From Herbaspirillum sp. RV1423 (GTDB lineage: Bacteria; Pseudomonadota; Gammaproteobacteria; Burkholderiales; Burkholderiaceae_D): DNA of 64,000 bases. The stretch is taken from NCBI RefSeq assembly GCF_000577615.1, contig NZ_CBXX010000004.1, positions 310,001-374,000 on the forward strand, in the 5' to 3' direction. The position numbers and the translations under genes are program-made. Below, piece by piece: positions 8,427 to 17,095 of the stretch (position 1 is its first letter; the number at the start of each line of letters is the position of its first letter). The notes under the pieces were generated by a model. That model did not search any database. It saw only the letters and a list, made by a program, of their open reading frames with translations, and was not told the origin of the DNA.

Positions 8427-9485
8427 TCAATAACCCAGCTCGGTCTTCGGCTTCTTGGTCACTTCCATCAGGAAGCTGTAATCCATGTTCTTGTCGATCT
8501 GCGCCGAGACGTCGGTGGAGATGTACTTGAGGTCTTTCATCATGGCGCCGATGGCTTGCGTCTGCTGGCGGTACATCTTGTAGTCGGGATAGGAGTTCTT
8601 CAGCGCTTCGGTCGCGACGGCCTTGTCCAGGCCGGTGCCCTTGACGATGCTGCCGATCCAGGCCTGCTTGTCCTTTTGCAGGTTGTCGACCAGGCGCACC
8701 ACGGCGGCCACGGTTTCACGCACTTCCGCCGGATGTTCCTTGATCACGTCGGAACGCGTCACGATCAGGTTGGTCAGGCGGCCGGCGGCTTGCTTGTAGG
8801 GGAATGCAAAATGCTTGCCGACGCCGGTCATGCGGATTTGCGAAGCGAACGGCTCGACCGAACAGATCAGCTCGACTTCGCCGCGCTGCAAGGCCGCCGC
8901 GTGATCGGACGGATTGGGAATATTGACGAACTGCACATCCTTGCTCGGGTTGATGCCGTTCAGCGCCAGCTCGCCGCGCATATGCAGGTCCTGCGCATTG
9001 CCGCGCGAAGCCGCGATGCGGAACGGCTTGCCCTGGGCCTTGTAATCGGCGATCAGCTTCTTCAGCCCGGCCCAGTCGTCGGACGCCAGCGGGGTGTCCT
9101 TGCCGACCAGCATTTCGGAGCCGCCATTGACCTGGCCCGACACCGCCACCAGATCGAAACCCTTGTCCAGGCCGCTGACGAACGACAGGTAAGTCACCTG
9201 AGCGATATCCACGCTCTTGGACACCAGCGCGGTCAGCGCGTCGCTGCCGGCGGTGAAGTTGATGCCTTCGATGTCGACGTTCTTGGCCAGCTCAGGCACC
9301 AGCGCCATCGACATGCAGTGCGCGCACTTGGCATAGGCCAGCTTGAACTTCGGCTTGGACTGCGCCTGCGCGGAACCGGTCGCCGCCAGCGCCAGGCTGC
9401 AGGCCAGACCGACCGCTGCCGCGGCAGTGCGGAAGACGGACAGGCGCGACAGGAATGATTGCGAATCTTGTACTTGGTATGGCAT
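8427..9485 (-). CDS. ABC transporter substrate-binding protein (NMT1/THI5-like)
   Basis: 352-residue periplasmic protein. The signal peptide spans about residues 1-42 (hydrophobic AAAVGLACSLALAA, cleavage near SAQAQ). The mature part is a type II periplasmic-binding fold of the SsuA/NMT1 group: GSDALTALVSKSVDIAQVTY is the typical hinge region. The pair CAHC close to the mature N-terminus is unusual. First gene of the operon; 47 bp upstream lies a 17-bp palindrome and a second, related one, which suggests control by the divergent FCD regulator. Ligand unknown; the enzymes downstream suggest a cyclic imide, hydantoin or pyrimidine derivative. Confidence 0.88.
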   Translation of the reverse strand: MPYQVQDSQSFLSRLSVFRTAAAAVGLACSLALAATGSAQAQSKPKFKLAYAKCAHCMSMALVPELAKNVDIEGINFTAGSDALTALVSKSVDIAQVTYLSFVSGLDKGFDLVAVSGQVNGGSEMLVGKDTPLASDDWAGLKKLIADYKAQGKPFRIAASRGNAQDLHMRGELALNGINPSKDVQFVNIPNPSDHAAALQRGEVELICSVEPFASQIRMTGVGKHFAFPYKQAAGRLTNLIVTRSDVIKEHPAEVRETVAAVVRLVDNLQKDKQAWIGSIVKGTGLDKAVATEALKNSYPDYKMYRQQTQAIGAMMKDLKYISTDVSAQIDKNMDYSFLMEVTKKPKTELGY

Positions 9486-9528
9486 GGTGACTCTCCCGTA
9501 AGTAATCCAACAATGAGCAAGGCAGATG

Positions 9529-9564
9529 TAAATTGTGACAATTTAATTTATTGATTGCGACAAT
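9529..9564. promoter_or_regulatory. Tandem operator sites upstream of the ABC/dihydropyrimidinase operon
   Basis: TAAATTGTGACAATTTA at 9529-9545 is a perfect 17-bp palindrome centred on G9537. ATTGCGACAAT at 9554-9564 is the same core with one mismatch, centred 22 bp away (about two helical turns). Both lie upstream of the binding-protein start at 9485. A third copy lies before the regulator gene. Confidence 0.7.
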
Positions 9565-9742
9565 GTATGCAATACCTGTGCCAGGCAAACCTTCGCCGGA
9601 GAATCCTTCATTGGCTTGACCCTGATAGCCGCAAGTTCACCACATTGCGCCGCGGCCGATGCCCATTCCGGTGCATGCAGTGAAAAATCAAACCAAAATA
9701 GTGCGACAAAATATTTTATAAATGTGGAGAATTTTTTGATTA

Positions 9743-9753
9743 ATTGTGACAAT
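9743..9753. promoter_or_regulatory. Operator copy upstream of the FCD regulator gene
   Basis: ATTGTGACAAT, the same perfect 11-bp palindromic core as at 9532-9542, lies 36 bp upstream of the regulator ATG at 9789. This suggests autoregulation as well as control of the divergent operon. Confidence 0.65.
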
Positions 9754-9788
9754 ATATCCCCACAAAATACCCTCCTCAGGATGATGCA

Positions 9789-10556
9789 ATGACCAGCACC
9801 GCCGCCGCCAAACCAGGCCGCAAGAAAAACGCCGGCAAGCCCGACAACAGCCCCCTGCCCGCCCAGGCCGTCAGCGCGCGGCCGATGGCAGGCGACATCA
9901 TTTATGAGCGCATCCTCACCTCGATCATGGAACACCGGCTGACGCCCGGCACCAAGCTGGTGGAAGAAAAACTGGCCGGCATTTTCAACGTCAACCGCAC
10001 GCGCGTGCGCGAGGTGCTGGCGCGCCTGAGCCACGAAGGCCTGATCACCACGATCCCGAATCGCGGCGCCTTCATCGCCAGCCCGACGCCGAGCGAAGCG
10101 CGCGCCATCTTCGCCGCGCGCCGCCTGATCGAACCGGCGTTGCTGCGCCACTTGTGCGAACACACGCATCCCGAACACATCGCCCAGTTGCGCGCGCACG
10201 TGGCGCAGGAAGCGCAGGCGCGCGAAGCCAACGACCGCCGCGCCATCATCCGGTTGTCGGGCGAGTTCCACATCCGCATCGCCGACATGGTCGACAATCC
10301 GGTGATGAGCAAGATGATGCGCGAGCTGGCCTCGCTGACCTGCCTGATCATCGTGCTGTACGACTCGCCCACCGTCCCCGCCTGCACCCACGACGAACAC
10401 GGCGACATCATCGACGCCATCGCCGCAGGCAGGGTCGAGCAGGCGGTAGCCTCGATGATCGAACATCTGAACCACATCGAAGCCGTGCTTGACATGTCGG
10501 CGCCGCCGAGCGAAGAGGAAGATCTTGAGGCGGTGCTAGGTGTGATCCAGGTTTGA
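9789..10556 (+). CDS. GntR-family transcriptional regulator with FCD domain
   Basis: 255 residues. A Lys/Pro-rich N-terminal tail (1-30) precedes a winged helix-turn-helix (about 35-105; LVEEKLAGIFNVNRTRVREV is the recognition region) and an all-helical FCD effector domain (about 110-240). Potential metal-binding His residues of the FCD pocket are visible in GEFHIRI, THDEHGDI and EHLNHIE. It is divergently transcribed from the ABC/dihydropyrimidinase operon across a 303-bp gap containing three copies of a palindrome. Very probably the local regulator that responds to the imported compound or its breakdown product. Confidence 0.9.
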   Translation: MTSTAAAKPGRKKNAGKPDNSPLPAQAVSARPMAGDIIYERILTSIMEHRLTPGTKLVEEKLAGIFNVNRTRVREVLARLSHEGLITTIPNRGAFIASPTPSEARAIFAARRLIEPALLRHLCEHTHPEHIAQLRAHVAQEAQAREANDRRAIIRLSGEFHIRIADMVDNPVMSKMMRELASLTCLIIVLYDSPTVPACTHDEHGDIIDAIAAGRVEQAVASMIEHLNHIEAVLDMSAPPSEEEDLEAVLGVIQV

Positions 10557-10828
10557 TTGCACTCGCGAATTGAAAGCCACTGGCGGCAGTGTGAACTGCA
10601 GCGTCTATTTCTTGCATTCTTAAGAATATGCACTACTAACCTGAAGGAACTTTCTTAAGCAGATTTTGCTTGTTCCACTCTTCGCGATCACGACCGATTG
10701 AATGCTCCGCGCGATAGCCAAGCATTTTTATGGAATGTTTATCCATGCAACGCAAAGTTTTATAAGAATTAGACGCCGGATTTTTTATCTTGTAGTCCAC
10801 ATCAACCTGACACGTGGAGTACAAGAAA

Positions 10829-11608
10829 ATGACATCCCGATTTGCGCTGTTTCGCTTCCTTCCTCTTGCCTTGGGCGTAGCCGCCCTGCTGCCGACGCTG
10901 CCGTCCCTCGCAGCGGACAGCGGCGCCGCGCAAGCTGCACCGGCCTTCACCACCAGCGCCAACGTCGGCATCTACAGCCAGTACGTGTTCCGCGGCCTGA
11001 CCCAGACCAATGAAAAACCAGCCCTGCAAGGCGGCTTCGACATCTCGCATGAAAGCGGCTTGTATGCCGGCGTCTGGGCCTCCAACATCAGTTGGATCAG
11101 CGACGCCAATCCGGCCGCATCGGCCAGCCTGGAAGCCGACATCTACGCCGGGTTCAAGTATCCGTTCAACGACACGCTGACCGGCGACGTCGGCGTGCTG
11201 CATTACGCCTATCCGGGCAGCTTCCCCGATGGCTACACCAAGGCCGACACCAATGAGTTGTATCTGGGACTGGATGCGAAATGGATTTCGCTGCGCTATT
11301 CCTACAGCGTCGGCAACACCTTCGGCAGCCCCGACACGCACGGTTCGACCTATATCGATCTGTCTGCCACGCATGAACTGTTCGCCGGCATCAACGGCAT
11401 CGCCCACGTGGGACGCCAGCACTACACCGGATCGAATTCGTCCAACCTGTCCTACACCGACTGGAAGCTCGGCCTGACGCGCGACTTCTCCGGCTATGTG
11501 CTGGGCGCGTTCTACACCGACACCAACGCCAACGCCGCGGGCTACACGGTCAAGGGCAAGAACCTCGGCCGCGACCAACTGGTGCTGTCGGTTTCCCATA
11601 CGTTCTGA
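10829..11608 (+). CDS. TorF-family putative outer-membrane porin
   Basis: 259 residues. Signal peptide of about 28 residues (FRFLPLALGVAALLPTLPS, cleavage near SLA-AD), then the typical TorF-family opening SANVGIYSQYVFRGLTQTNEKPALQGG followed by amphipathic strands and a terminal SVSHTF ending in Phe, as expected for an outer-membrane barrel. The ATG at 10829 is preceded by GGAG (10816-10819) at nine bases; a GTG at 10814 falls on the Shine-Dalgarno and is unlikely. The 272 bp upstream hold no gene. Followed after 7 bp by a small anchored protein, probably co-transcribed. Confidence 0.85.
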   Translation: MTSRFALFRFLPLALGVAALLPTLPSLAADSGAAQAAPAFTTSANVGIYSQYVFRGLTQTNEKPALQGGFDISHESGLYAGVWASNISWISDANPAASASLEADIYAGFKYPFNDTLTGDVGVLHYAYPGSFPDGYTKADTNELYLGLDAKWISLRYSYSVGNTFGSPDTHGSTYIDLSATHELFAGINGIAHVGRQHYTGSNSSNLSYTDWKLGLTRDFSGYVLGAFYTDTNANAAGYTVKGKNLGRDQLVLSVSHTF

Positions 11609-11615
11609 GGCCATC

Positions 11616-12020
11616 ATGCGTCCCCTGCATCGTCAACTCCACAAGCGTTCCCTGCGCGACTTTCTGACCGACTCGGCGCAACGCCGCCAGCGGCACAAAA
11701 AAGCTGCCTGGTGCGCATTGCTGGCGGTGACGTTGTATGCGGGACTGGGACTGCATGAATCGCGGGCAGTGGTGCCGTATCGCTCGCCCGAAGACTACGG
11801 CCCGTCGATCGAGGCCCGCAATCATCTGCCCGCCTGCCGGCGCGCCGCCATGGAGGCCATGGCGGGCGCGGGCAAGATCGAAAGCGAAAGTTTCGTGCAG
11901 CGCGGCGACGCCGAGTACTTCCGTTTCGTGATACGCGACGGTAACAGGGAAATCCTGATCATCTGCGACGGCCACGCCGGCACGATACGGCGGCAGATCG
12001 ACATCTGGGGGGATCTTTAG
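11616..12020 (+). CDS. Small membrane-anchored protein of unknown function
   Basis: 134 residues with a basic N-terminus (HKRSLRDFLTDSAQRRQRHKK) and one hydrophobic segment at about 32-46 (WCALLAVTLYAGLGL), giving a type II anchored protein with a periplasmic C-terminal domain. The soluble part contains two Cys (PACRR and IICDGHAG) that could pair. A Shine-Dalgarno (TGAGG) overlaps the stop codon of the TorF gene, so the two are probably translationally coupled. The family was not recognised. Confidence 0.6.
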   Translation: MRPLHRQLHKRSLRDFLTDSAQRRQRHKKAAWCALLAVTLYAGLGLHESRAVVPYRSPEDYGPSIEARNHLPACRRAAMEAMAGAGKIESESFVQRGDAEYFRFVIRDGNREILIICDGHAGTIRRQIDIWGDL

Positions 12021-12203
12021 GTTGTCGACGATTCACGCCAGGTGAGCACCTGTTTCATCCAGATCCGCTGCGAGCACACTGAAAAAAAACGATCGACTTG
12101 CACAGCTTCTCCGCTGAACACTCATTTCCTCGGCGGTCGCCGCCAATTGTTCCGAAGCGATATCGAGTCCCCTGCATAAAAACAGGAGCCAATCCCGACT
12201 GAC

Positions 12204-12905
<702 letters not shown>

Positions 12906-12910
12906 GATGA

Positions 12911-15634
12911 CTATTCCTCAGCCGGCAGCGCCGGCGGTTGTTCCAGCGGCAGCGTGAAGCACACGCGGGCGCCACCGTTGGGTTCTGCCGGCAAGGCCCG
13001 TATCGTGCCGCCGTGCGCGTCGACGATGGCGCGGCAGATTGCCAGGCCGAGGCCGACGCCGGGCGTGCTCGACTCGGCGTCGCCGCGGGTGAATTTTTCA
13101 AAAGCGCGTTCTTCCATGCCCGGCGGAAAACCCGGCCCGCGATCGATCACGCTGATTTCCATCATGTCGGTGCCGGCCTTCGCCTCGACGGTGATCGCCT
13201 CCCCGGCCGGGGCGTATTTGACGGCGTTCTCGATCAGATTGGCGAACACGCGCTCGATCAGCACGGCGTCGAAGCGCACCAGCGGCAAGTCGGCCGGCAG
13301 GCGCGTCTCGACGCGGCGATCGCCGAGCGTCTTTTGCAGCAGGCGCAGCGCGGCGCCGACCACTTCTTCAATCGAATTCCATTGCTTGTTGAGCGTGATG
13401 CCGCCCGACTGCAGGCGCGCCATGTCGAGCAGGTTCTCGACCAGGCCGGACATGCGCTGCGACTGTTCGCTGATGGTCATCGCCATGGCGCGCTCCTCGC
13501 TGCCGAGCGACGGCTGGCGCGCCAATGCATCGGCGCTGCCGACCAGCGACGTCAGCGGCGTGCGCAAGTCGTGCGAAATCGCCGACAGCAGGGAGTTGCG
13601 CAGGCGCTCCGATTCCATCGTGACCAGCGCATCCTGCGCCACCTCGGCGTAATGCAGGCGTTCGATCGCCATCGCGATCTGCGAACAGAATATTTCCAGC
13701 ATCTGGCGATTTTCCGGCAAGGCCAGTTGCAGCGGATCGTCGGCGACGAAGGCCAGCACGCCGCGCGTGCGCATCGTCGCATTGAGCGGCAGGTACAGGG
13801 CCTGCGCCGCCGGCAGCGTCGCGGTGCCGTGCCCTGCGGCCTGGCCGTTGTCGTAGACCCATTGCGCCACGCCGAGATCGGTCTGCGCTTTCGGCAAGGC
13901 GTGGGGATCATGCTCGGTCAGTTCCGCCACGCGCACATTGTCGACGCTGTCGGGCAGGCAAAACGCCGTCTTCGCGCCGAACACCGCGCCCAGATGGCGG
14001 CGGCCGATTTCGAGTATCTGTTCCAGCGTCAACACCGCCGCCAGTTCCTTGCCGAGCATGTAGAGATTGCCGGCGCGCGCTTCGCGCAGCATGGCGACGT
14101 TGGCCTGATGACGCATGCGCGAGGCCAGCGAGCTGATGAACAGCGACACCGCCAGCATCACCAGCAAGGTGACCAGGTACTGCACATCGGAGACGCTGAT
14201 CGAAAAACGCGGCGCCACGAAAAAGAAATCGAAGGCCAGCACGCTCAGTACCGACGCCAGCGCCGACGCCGAGCGGCCATAGCGCATGGCAACGATCATC
14301 ACGCCGACCAGATACAGCATGATCACATTGGCGGGATGCAGGAAGGCAATCAGCCACCACGCCGCCGCCGTCGTCGCGGCGCAACTGACGACTGCCCAGA
14401 GATAACCGCGCCGACGGCGCAAGCGGTTGCCGCCGCCATCGTCGGGCGCGCCGTCGCCGAACGCCCCGGCGACGGCCTTGTCGGCCTGTGCGCGCTCGCC
14501 TGTGCGCGCGACGGCATAGACGTCGATATCCTGACCGGCGGCGGCGATGCGCTGCGCCAGGCTCTTGCGCCACCAGCGCATCCATCCGCTTGCGCGCGAT
14601 TGCCCGATGACCAGTTTGCCGGCATTGCGGCTGCGTGCAAACTGCACCAGCGCCTGCGCGACTTCATCGCCGGTAATGCTGGCGGTTTCGGCGCCCAGCG
14701 ACTGCGCCAGCTTGAGATGCCTGAGGATCCGTTCGCGCCCGGCCAGCGTGACGCGCGGCCAGCTCGGCGCGTCCACGTATACCGCCAGCCAGTCGGCCTG
14801 CAGTTTGGCCGCCAGCCGCGCCGCCGCGCGCACCAGCTTGTCCTCGTCGGCATGCGGGCCGATGGCGACGACGATGCGCTCCTTGGTGTGCCACAACTGC
14901 ACGATGGAGCGGTCGGCGCGGTATTCGCGCATGTCGGCATCGACGCGGTCGGCGGTGCGGCGCAAGGCGATCTCGCGCAGCGCCAGCAGGTTGCCCTTGC
15001 GGAAGAAATTGCGCCCGGCCTTCTCGGCCTGCTGCGGCAGGTAGACCTTGCCTTCCTTGAGGCGCTGCAACAGTTCGTCCGGCGGCAAATCCACCAGCGT
15101 CACATCGTCGGCCTCGTCGAATACATGATCGGGAATCGTCTCATGCACGCGGATGCCGGTGATCTGGCCGACCACATCGTTGAGGCTTTCGATGTGCTGG
15201 ACGTTGACGGTGGTGTAGACATGGATGCCGGCGTGCAGCAGTTCCTCGATATCCTGCCAGCGTTTGGCATGGCGTGAGCCGGGCACGTTGGAATGCGCCA
15301 GTTCGTCGACCAGGATGACGTAGGGCCGGCGTTCGAGCGCGGCATCGAGATCGAATTCGTGGAGCGTGCGGCCACGGTATTCGGAAGCGCGCAGGGGCAG
15401 GCGTTCGATGCCTTCGAGCATGGCTTCGGTGTCGGCGCGGCCGTGGGTCTCGACAATGCCGGCGACGACTTCGAGGCCTTGTTCGCGCAGGTTCTGGGCG
15501 GCGGCGAGCATGGCGTAGGTCTTGCCGACGCCGGCGGAGGAGCCAAAGAATATCTTGAGGCGACCACGCGCCTGACGGTCTTCGTCGCGCATGACGCGGT
15601 CGAGCAGTTCGTCGGGATCGGGGCGGGTGGACAT
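12911..15634 (-). CDS. kdpD: KdpD potassium-sensing histidine kinase
   Basis: 907 residues in the usual order: N-terminal KdpD domain (about 20-230) with Walker A-like GSSAGVGKTYAM, USP-like domain (about 250-370, GQSRASGWMRWW), four transmembrane helices of the DUF4118 region (about 408-505), a GAF domain, HisKA with ISHDLRTPLTSLVGSADALA and HATPase (NLIENAVKYAP, DRGPGFPPG, GVGLGLAICRAIVDAHGG). Length matches E. coli KdpD (894). The start ATG at 15634 has no visible Shine-Dalgarno; the leader is almost free of A and C on the plus strand, i.e. a C/A-rich RNA. kdpD is separated from kdpC by an 862-bp repeat island rather than joined to it as in many bacteria. Confidence 0.93.
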   Translation of the reverse strand: MSTRPDPDELLDRVMRDEDRQARGRLKIFFGSSAGVGKTYAMLAAAQNLREQGLEVVAGIVETHGRADTEAMLEGIERLPLRASEYRGRTLHEFDLDAALERRPYVILVDELAHSNVPGSRHAKRWQDIEELLHAGIHVYTTVNVQHIESLNDVVGQITGIRVHETIPDHVFDEADDVTLVDLPPDELLQRLKEGKVYLPQQAEKAGRNFFRKGNLLALREIALRRTADRVDADMREYRADRSIVQLWHTKERIVVAIGPHADEDKLVRAAARLAAKLQADWLAVYVDAPSWPRVTLAGRERILRHLKLAQSLGAETASITGDEVAQALVQFARSRNAGKLVIGQSRASGWMRWWRKSLAQRIAAAGQDIDVYAVARTGERAQADKAVAGAFGDGAPDDGGGNRLRRRRGYLWAVVSCAATTAAAWWLIAFLHPANVIMLYLVGVMIVAMRYGRSASALASVLSVLAFDFFFVAPRFSISVSDVQYLVTLLVMLAVSLFISSLASRMRHQANVAMLREARAGNLYMLGKELAAVLTLEQILEIGRRHLGAVFGAKTAFCLPDSVDNVRVAELTEHDPHALPKAQTDLGVAQWVYDNGQAAGHGTATLPAAQALYLPLNATMRTRGVLAFVADDPLQLALPENRQMLEIFCSQIAMAIERLHYAEVAQDALVTMESERLRNSLLSAISHDLRTPLTSLVGSADALARQPSLGSEERAMAMTISEQSQRMSGLVENLLDMARLQSGGITLNKQWNSIEEVVGAALRLLQKTLGDRRVETRLPADLPLVRFDAVLIERVFANLIENAVKYAPAGEAITVEAKAGTDMMEISVIDRGPGFPPGMEERAFEKFTRGDAESSTPGVGLGLAICRAIVDAHGGTIRALPAEPNGGARVCFTLPLEQPPALPAEE

Positions 15635-15727
15635 GGTGGGGGTATTGTAGAGGGAAATGGTCGGGGTTTTGTGGATTGTGGTTGTTGTGGGTCTCTTTGG
15701 GTGTTGTTCCTACTTGTGGTCTGTTGT

Positions 15728-15876
15728 TGATACTGTTCTTTCTTCGGACGGGCGGGGTTGCCGGGGGGCTGAAGCACTGCTTCAGCAAACGGCAGCCGCT
15801 CACTTTTCTTGCTTCGCCAAGAAAAGTAAGCAAAGAAAGGGTTGGAGCACTGCTCCAACCGGTTCGTCGCCCCCTT
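15728..15876 (+). repeat. Left arm of 149-bp perfect inverted repeat
   Basis: Identical over 149 bp to the reverse complement of 16335-16483, checked base by base. Contains its own short palindromes, e.g. GAAGCACTGCTTC, TTGGAGCACTGCTCCAA and CTTGCTTCGCCAAGAAAAG-type segments. An inner part (15901-15960) matches the reverse complement of 16251-16310 with only two mismatches and is itself a hairpin. Confidence 0.95.
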
Positions 15877-16052
15877 CGGGGTTCCCGTTGGCGCCGCACA
15901 CAAATCGGGAAGGGAAAAAACTCGCTTCGCTCAAACAGTTTTCCCTTCTTTTTCCGATTTGTGTGCGGCGCCAACGGCAGCTCATAAGCGGAACTGCTGA
16001 TCCGGCTCGCTTCGCAACGCAGTCTCAGACGTTCAGCGGGTACTAATGAGTC

Positions 16053-16080
16053 CGTCGTCCCAGCGAACGCTGGGACCCAG
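16053..16080. repeat. Dispersed hairpin repeat, copy 1
   Basis: CGTCGTCCCAGCGAACGCTGGGACCCAG: an 8-bp stem (GTCCCAGCG / CGCTGGGAC) followed by CCAG. Same family as copies at 16111-16146, 21404-21436 and 38508-38540; resembles the widespread proteobacterial repeats of the type GTC-(palindrome)-CCAG. Confidence 0.6.
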
Positions 16081-16110
16081 TGACGTTAATGCGTCACTCA
16101 ACCTGCTTCA

Positions 16111-16146
16111 CGACGCTGGGTTCCAACTTGCGTTGGAACGACGGCG
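16111..16146. repeat. Dispersed hairpin repeat, copy 2 (inverted)
   Basis: Reverse complement reads CGTCGTTCCAACGCAAGTTGGAACCCAGCGTCG, i.e. the same framework CGTCGT-palindrome-CCCAGCG with a different stem sequence. It lies in inverted orientation to copy 1, about 31 bp away, at the centre of the large inverted repeat. Confidence 0.6.
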
Positions 16147-16334
16147 GTAAAGACAGAAAAAGATGTTCGCAACATCACCGGAACCAATCCGGCAATACGC
16201 AGCGAGCCGGATCAGCAGTTCCGCTTGAGAGTCGCCGGGGGCGGCGGGTGCAAATCGGAAAAAGAAGGGAAAACTGTCTGAGCGCAGCGAGTTTTTTCCC
16301 TTCCCGATTTGCGCCTGCCGACACCGCCCCCCCA

Positions 16335-16483
16335 AAGGGGGCGACGAACCGGTTGGAGCAGTGCTCCAACCCTTTCTTTGCTTACTTTTCTTGGCGAAGC
16401 AAGAAAAGTGAGCGGCTGCCGTTTGCTGAAGCAGTGCTTCAGCCCCCCGGCAACCCCGCCCGTCCGAAGAAAGAACAGTATCA
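16335..16483 (-). repeat. Right arm of 149-bp perfect inverted repeat
   Basis: Exact reverse complement of 15728-15876. It ends 13 bp before the kdpC stop codon, so transcripts leaving kdpC on the minus strand enter it at once; the two arms could pair into a very long RNA stem. Confidence 0.95.
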
Positions 16484-16496
16484 GCAACCACAAGCC

Positions 16497-17075
16497 TCAG
16501 GACTTACTCACCGCATCCAACGCCAAATTCAGCTTCAACACATTCACCCGAGGCTCCCCAAACAACCCCCACTGCGGCGCCTCAGTCTGCGCCCGCACCA
16601 GCTCCCGCACCTTGTCCAGCGACATGCCGCGCGCCTGCGCCACGCGCACTACCTGATACTCGGCGGCGGCGGGGCTGATTTGCGGATCCAGCCCGCTGGC
16701 GGAAGACGTCAGCAGATCCACCGGGATCTCGCGCGAAGACCCCGGATTGGCGGCCTGGAGCGCCTCGGCGCGGCCCTTGGCGGTGTCGACCAGGGCCGGG
16801 TTCAAAGGACCGAAGTTGCTGCCGCCCGACGCGTTGCCGTTGTACGGAAACGTGCCGGTGGCCGAGATGCGGCCCCAGAAGTACTTCGGCTCGGTGAAGT
16901 TCTGCCCGATCAGTTCGGAACCGACCGCCACGCCATCGCGCACGATGAGGCTGCCGTTGGCCTGGGCCGGGAAGAAGGCCTGGCCCACCAGCGTCACGAC
17001 GGCGGGATAGATGCCGCCCAACAGCACCGACATCAGGATGAACAGGGAAAGCGCAGGACGCAGATAAGTTTTCAT
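16497..17075 (-). CDS. kdpC: KdpC subunit of the K+-transporting ATPase
   Basis: 192 residues with one N-terminal transmembrane helix (about 8-30, [19 protein letters not shown]) and a periplasmic domain with the conserved [20 protein letters not shown] and the [15 protein letters not shown] motif. Stabilises the KdpFABC complex and takes part in high-affinity K+ uptake. 20 bp downstream of kdpB. The 3' third of the gene is unusually C/A-rich on the plus strand compared with the rest of the operon. Confidence 0.93.
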   Translation of the reverse strand: MKTYLRPALSLFILMSVLLGGIYPAVVTLVGQAFFPAQANGSLIVRDGVAVGSELIGQNFTEPKYFWGRISATGTFPYNGNASGGSNFGPLNPALVDTAKGRAEALQAANPGSSREIPVDLLTSSASGLDPQISPAAAEYQVVRVAQARGMSLDKVRELVRAQTEAPQWGLFGEPRVNVLKLNLALDAVSKS

Positions 17076-17095
17076 GAATGACTCCTAGAACAGAA

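Larger units (their letters stand above)
15635..16496. other. Gene-free repeat island between kdpC and kdpD
   Basis: 862 bp with no credible gene. It consists of a 93-bp G/T-rich stretch (plus strand) next to kdpD, a large inverted repeat with arms of about 290 bp (outer 149 bp identical), two smaller palindromes in the centre and a 13-bp gap to the kdpC stop. Short open frames inside are mirror images of each other, created by the inverted repeat. Confidence 0.8.

Noticed and set aside
10636-10971. 111-codon minus-strand frame across the TorF start region
   Set aside because: Overlaps the TorF promoter and signal peptide antisense; no ribosome site or similarity.
12938-15277. Very long open frame (about 780 codons) on the plus strand opposite kdpD
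   Set aside because: It is the antisense reading of a high-GC gene; composition is Arg/Gln/His/Ala-rich without any domain, while kdpD on the other strand has all its motifs.
15700-16490. Several short frames in the kdp repeat island that resemble hypothetical proteins found in many genomes
   Set aside because: They occur twice as mirror images because of the inverted repeat and change wherever the repeat changes; the repeat itself is the better explanation.
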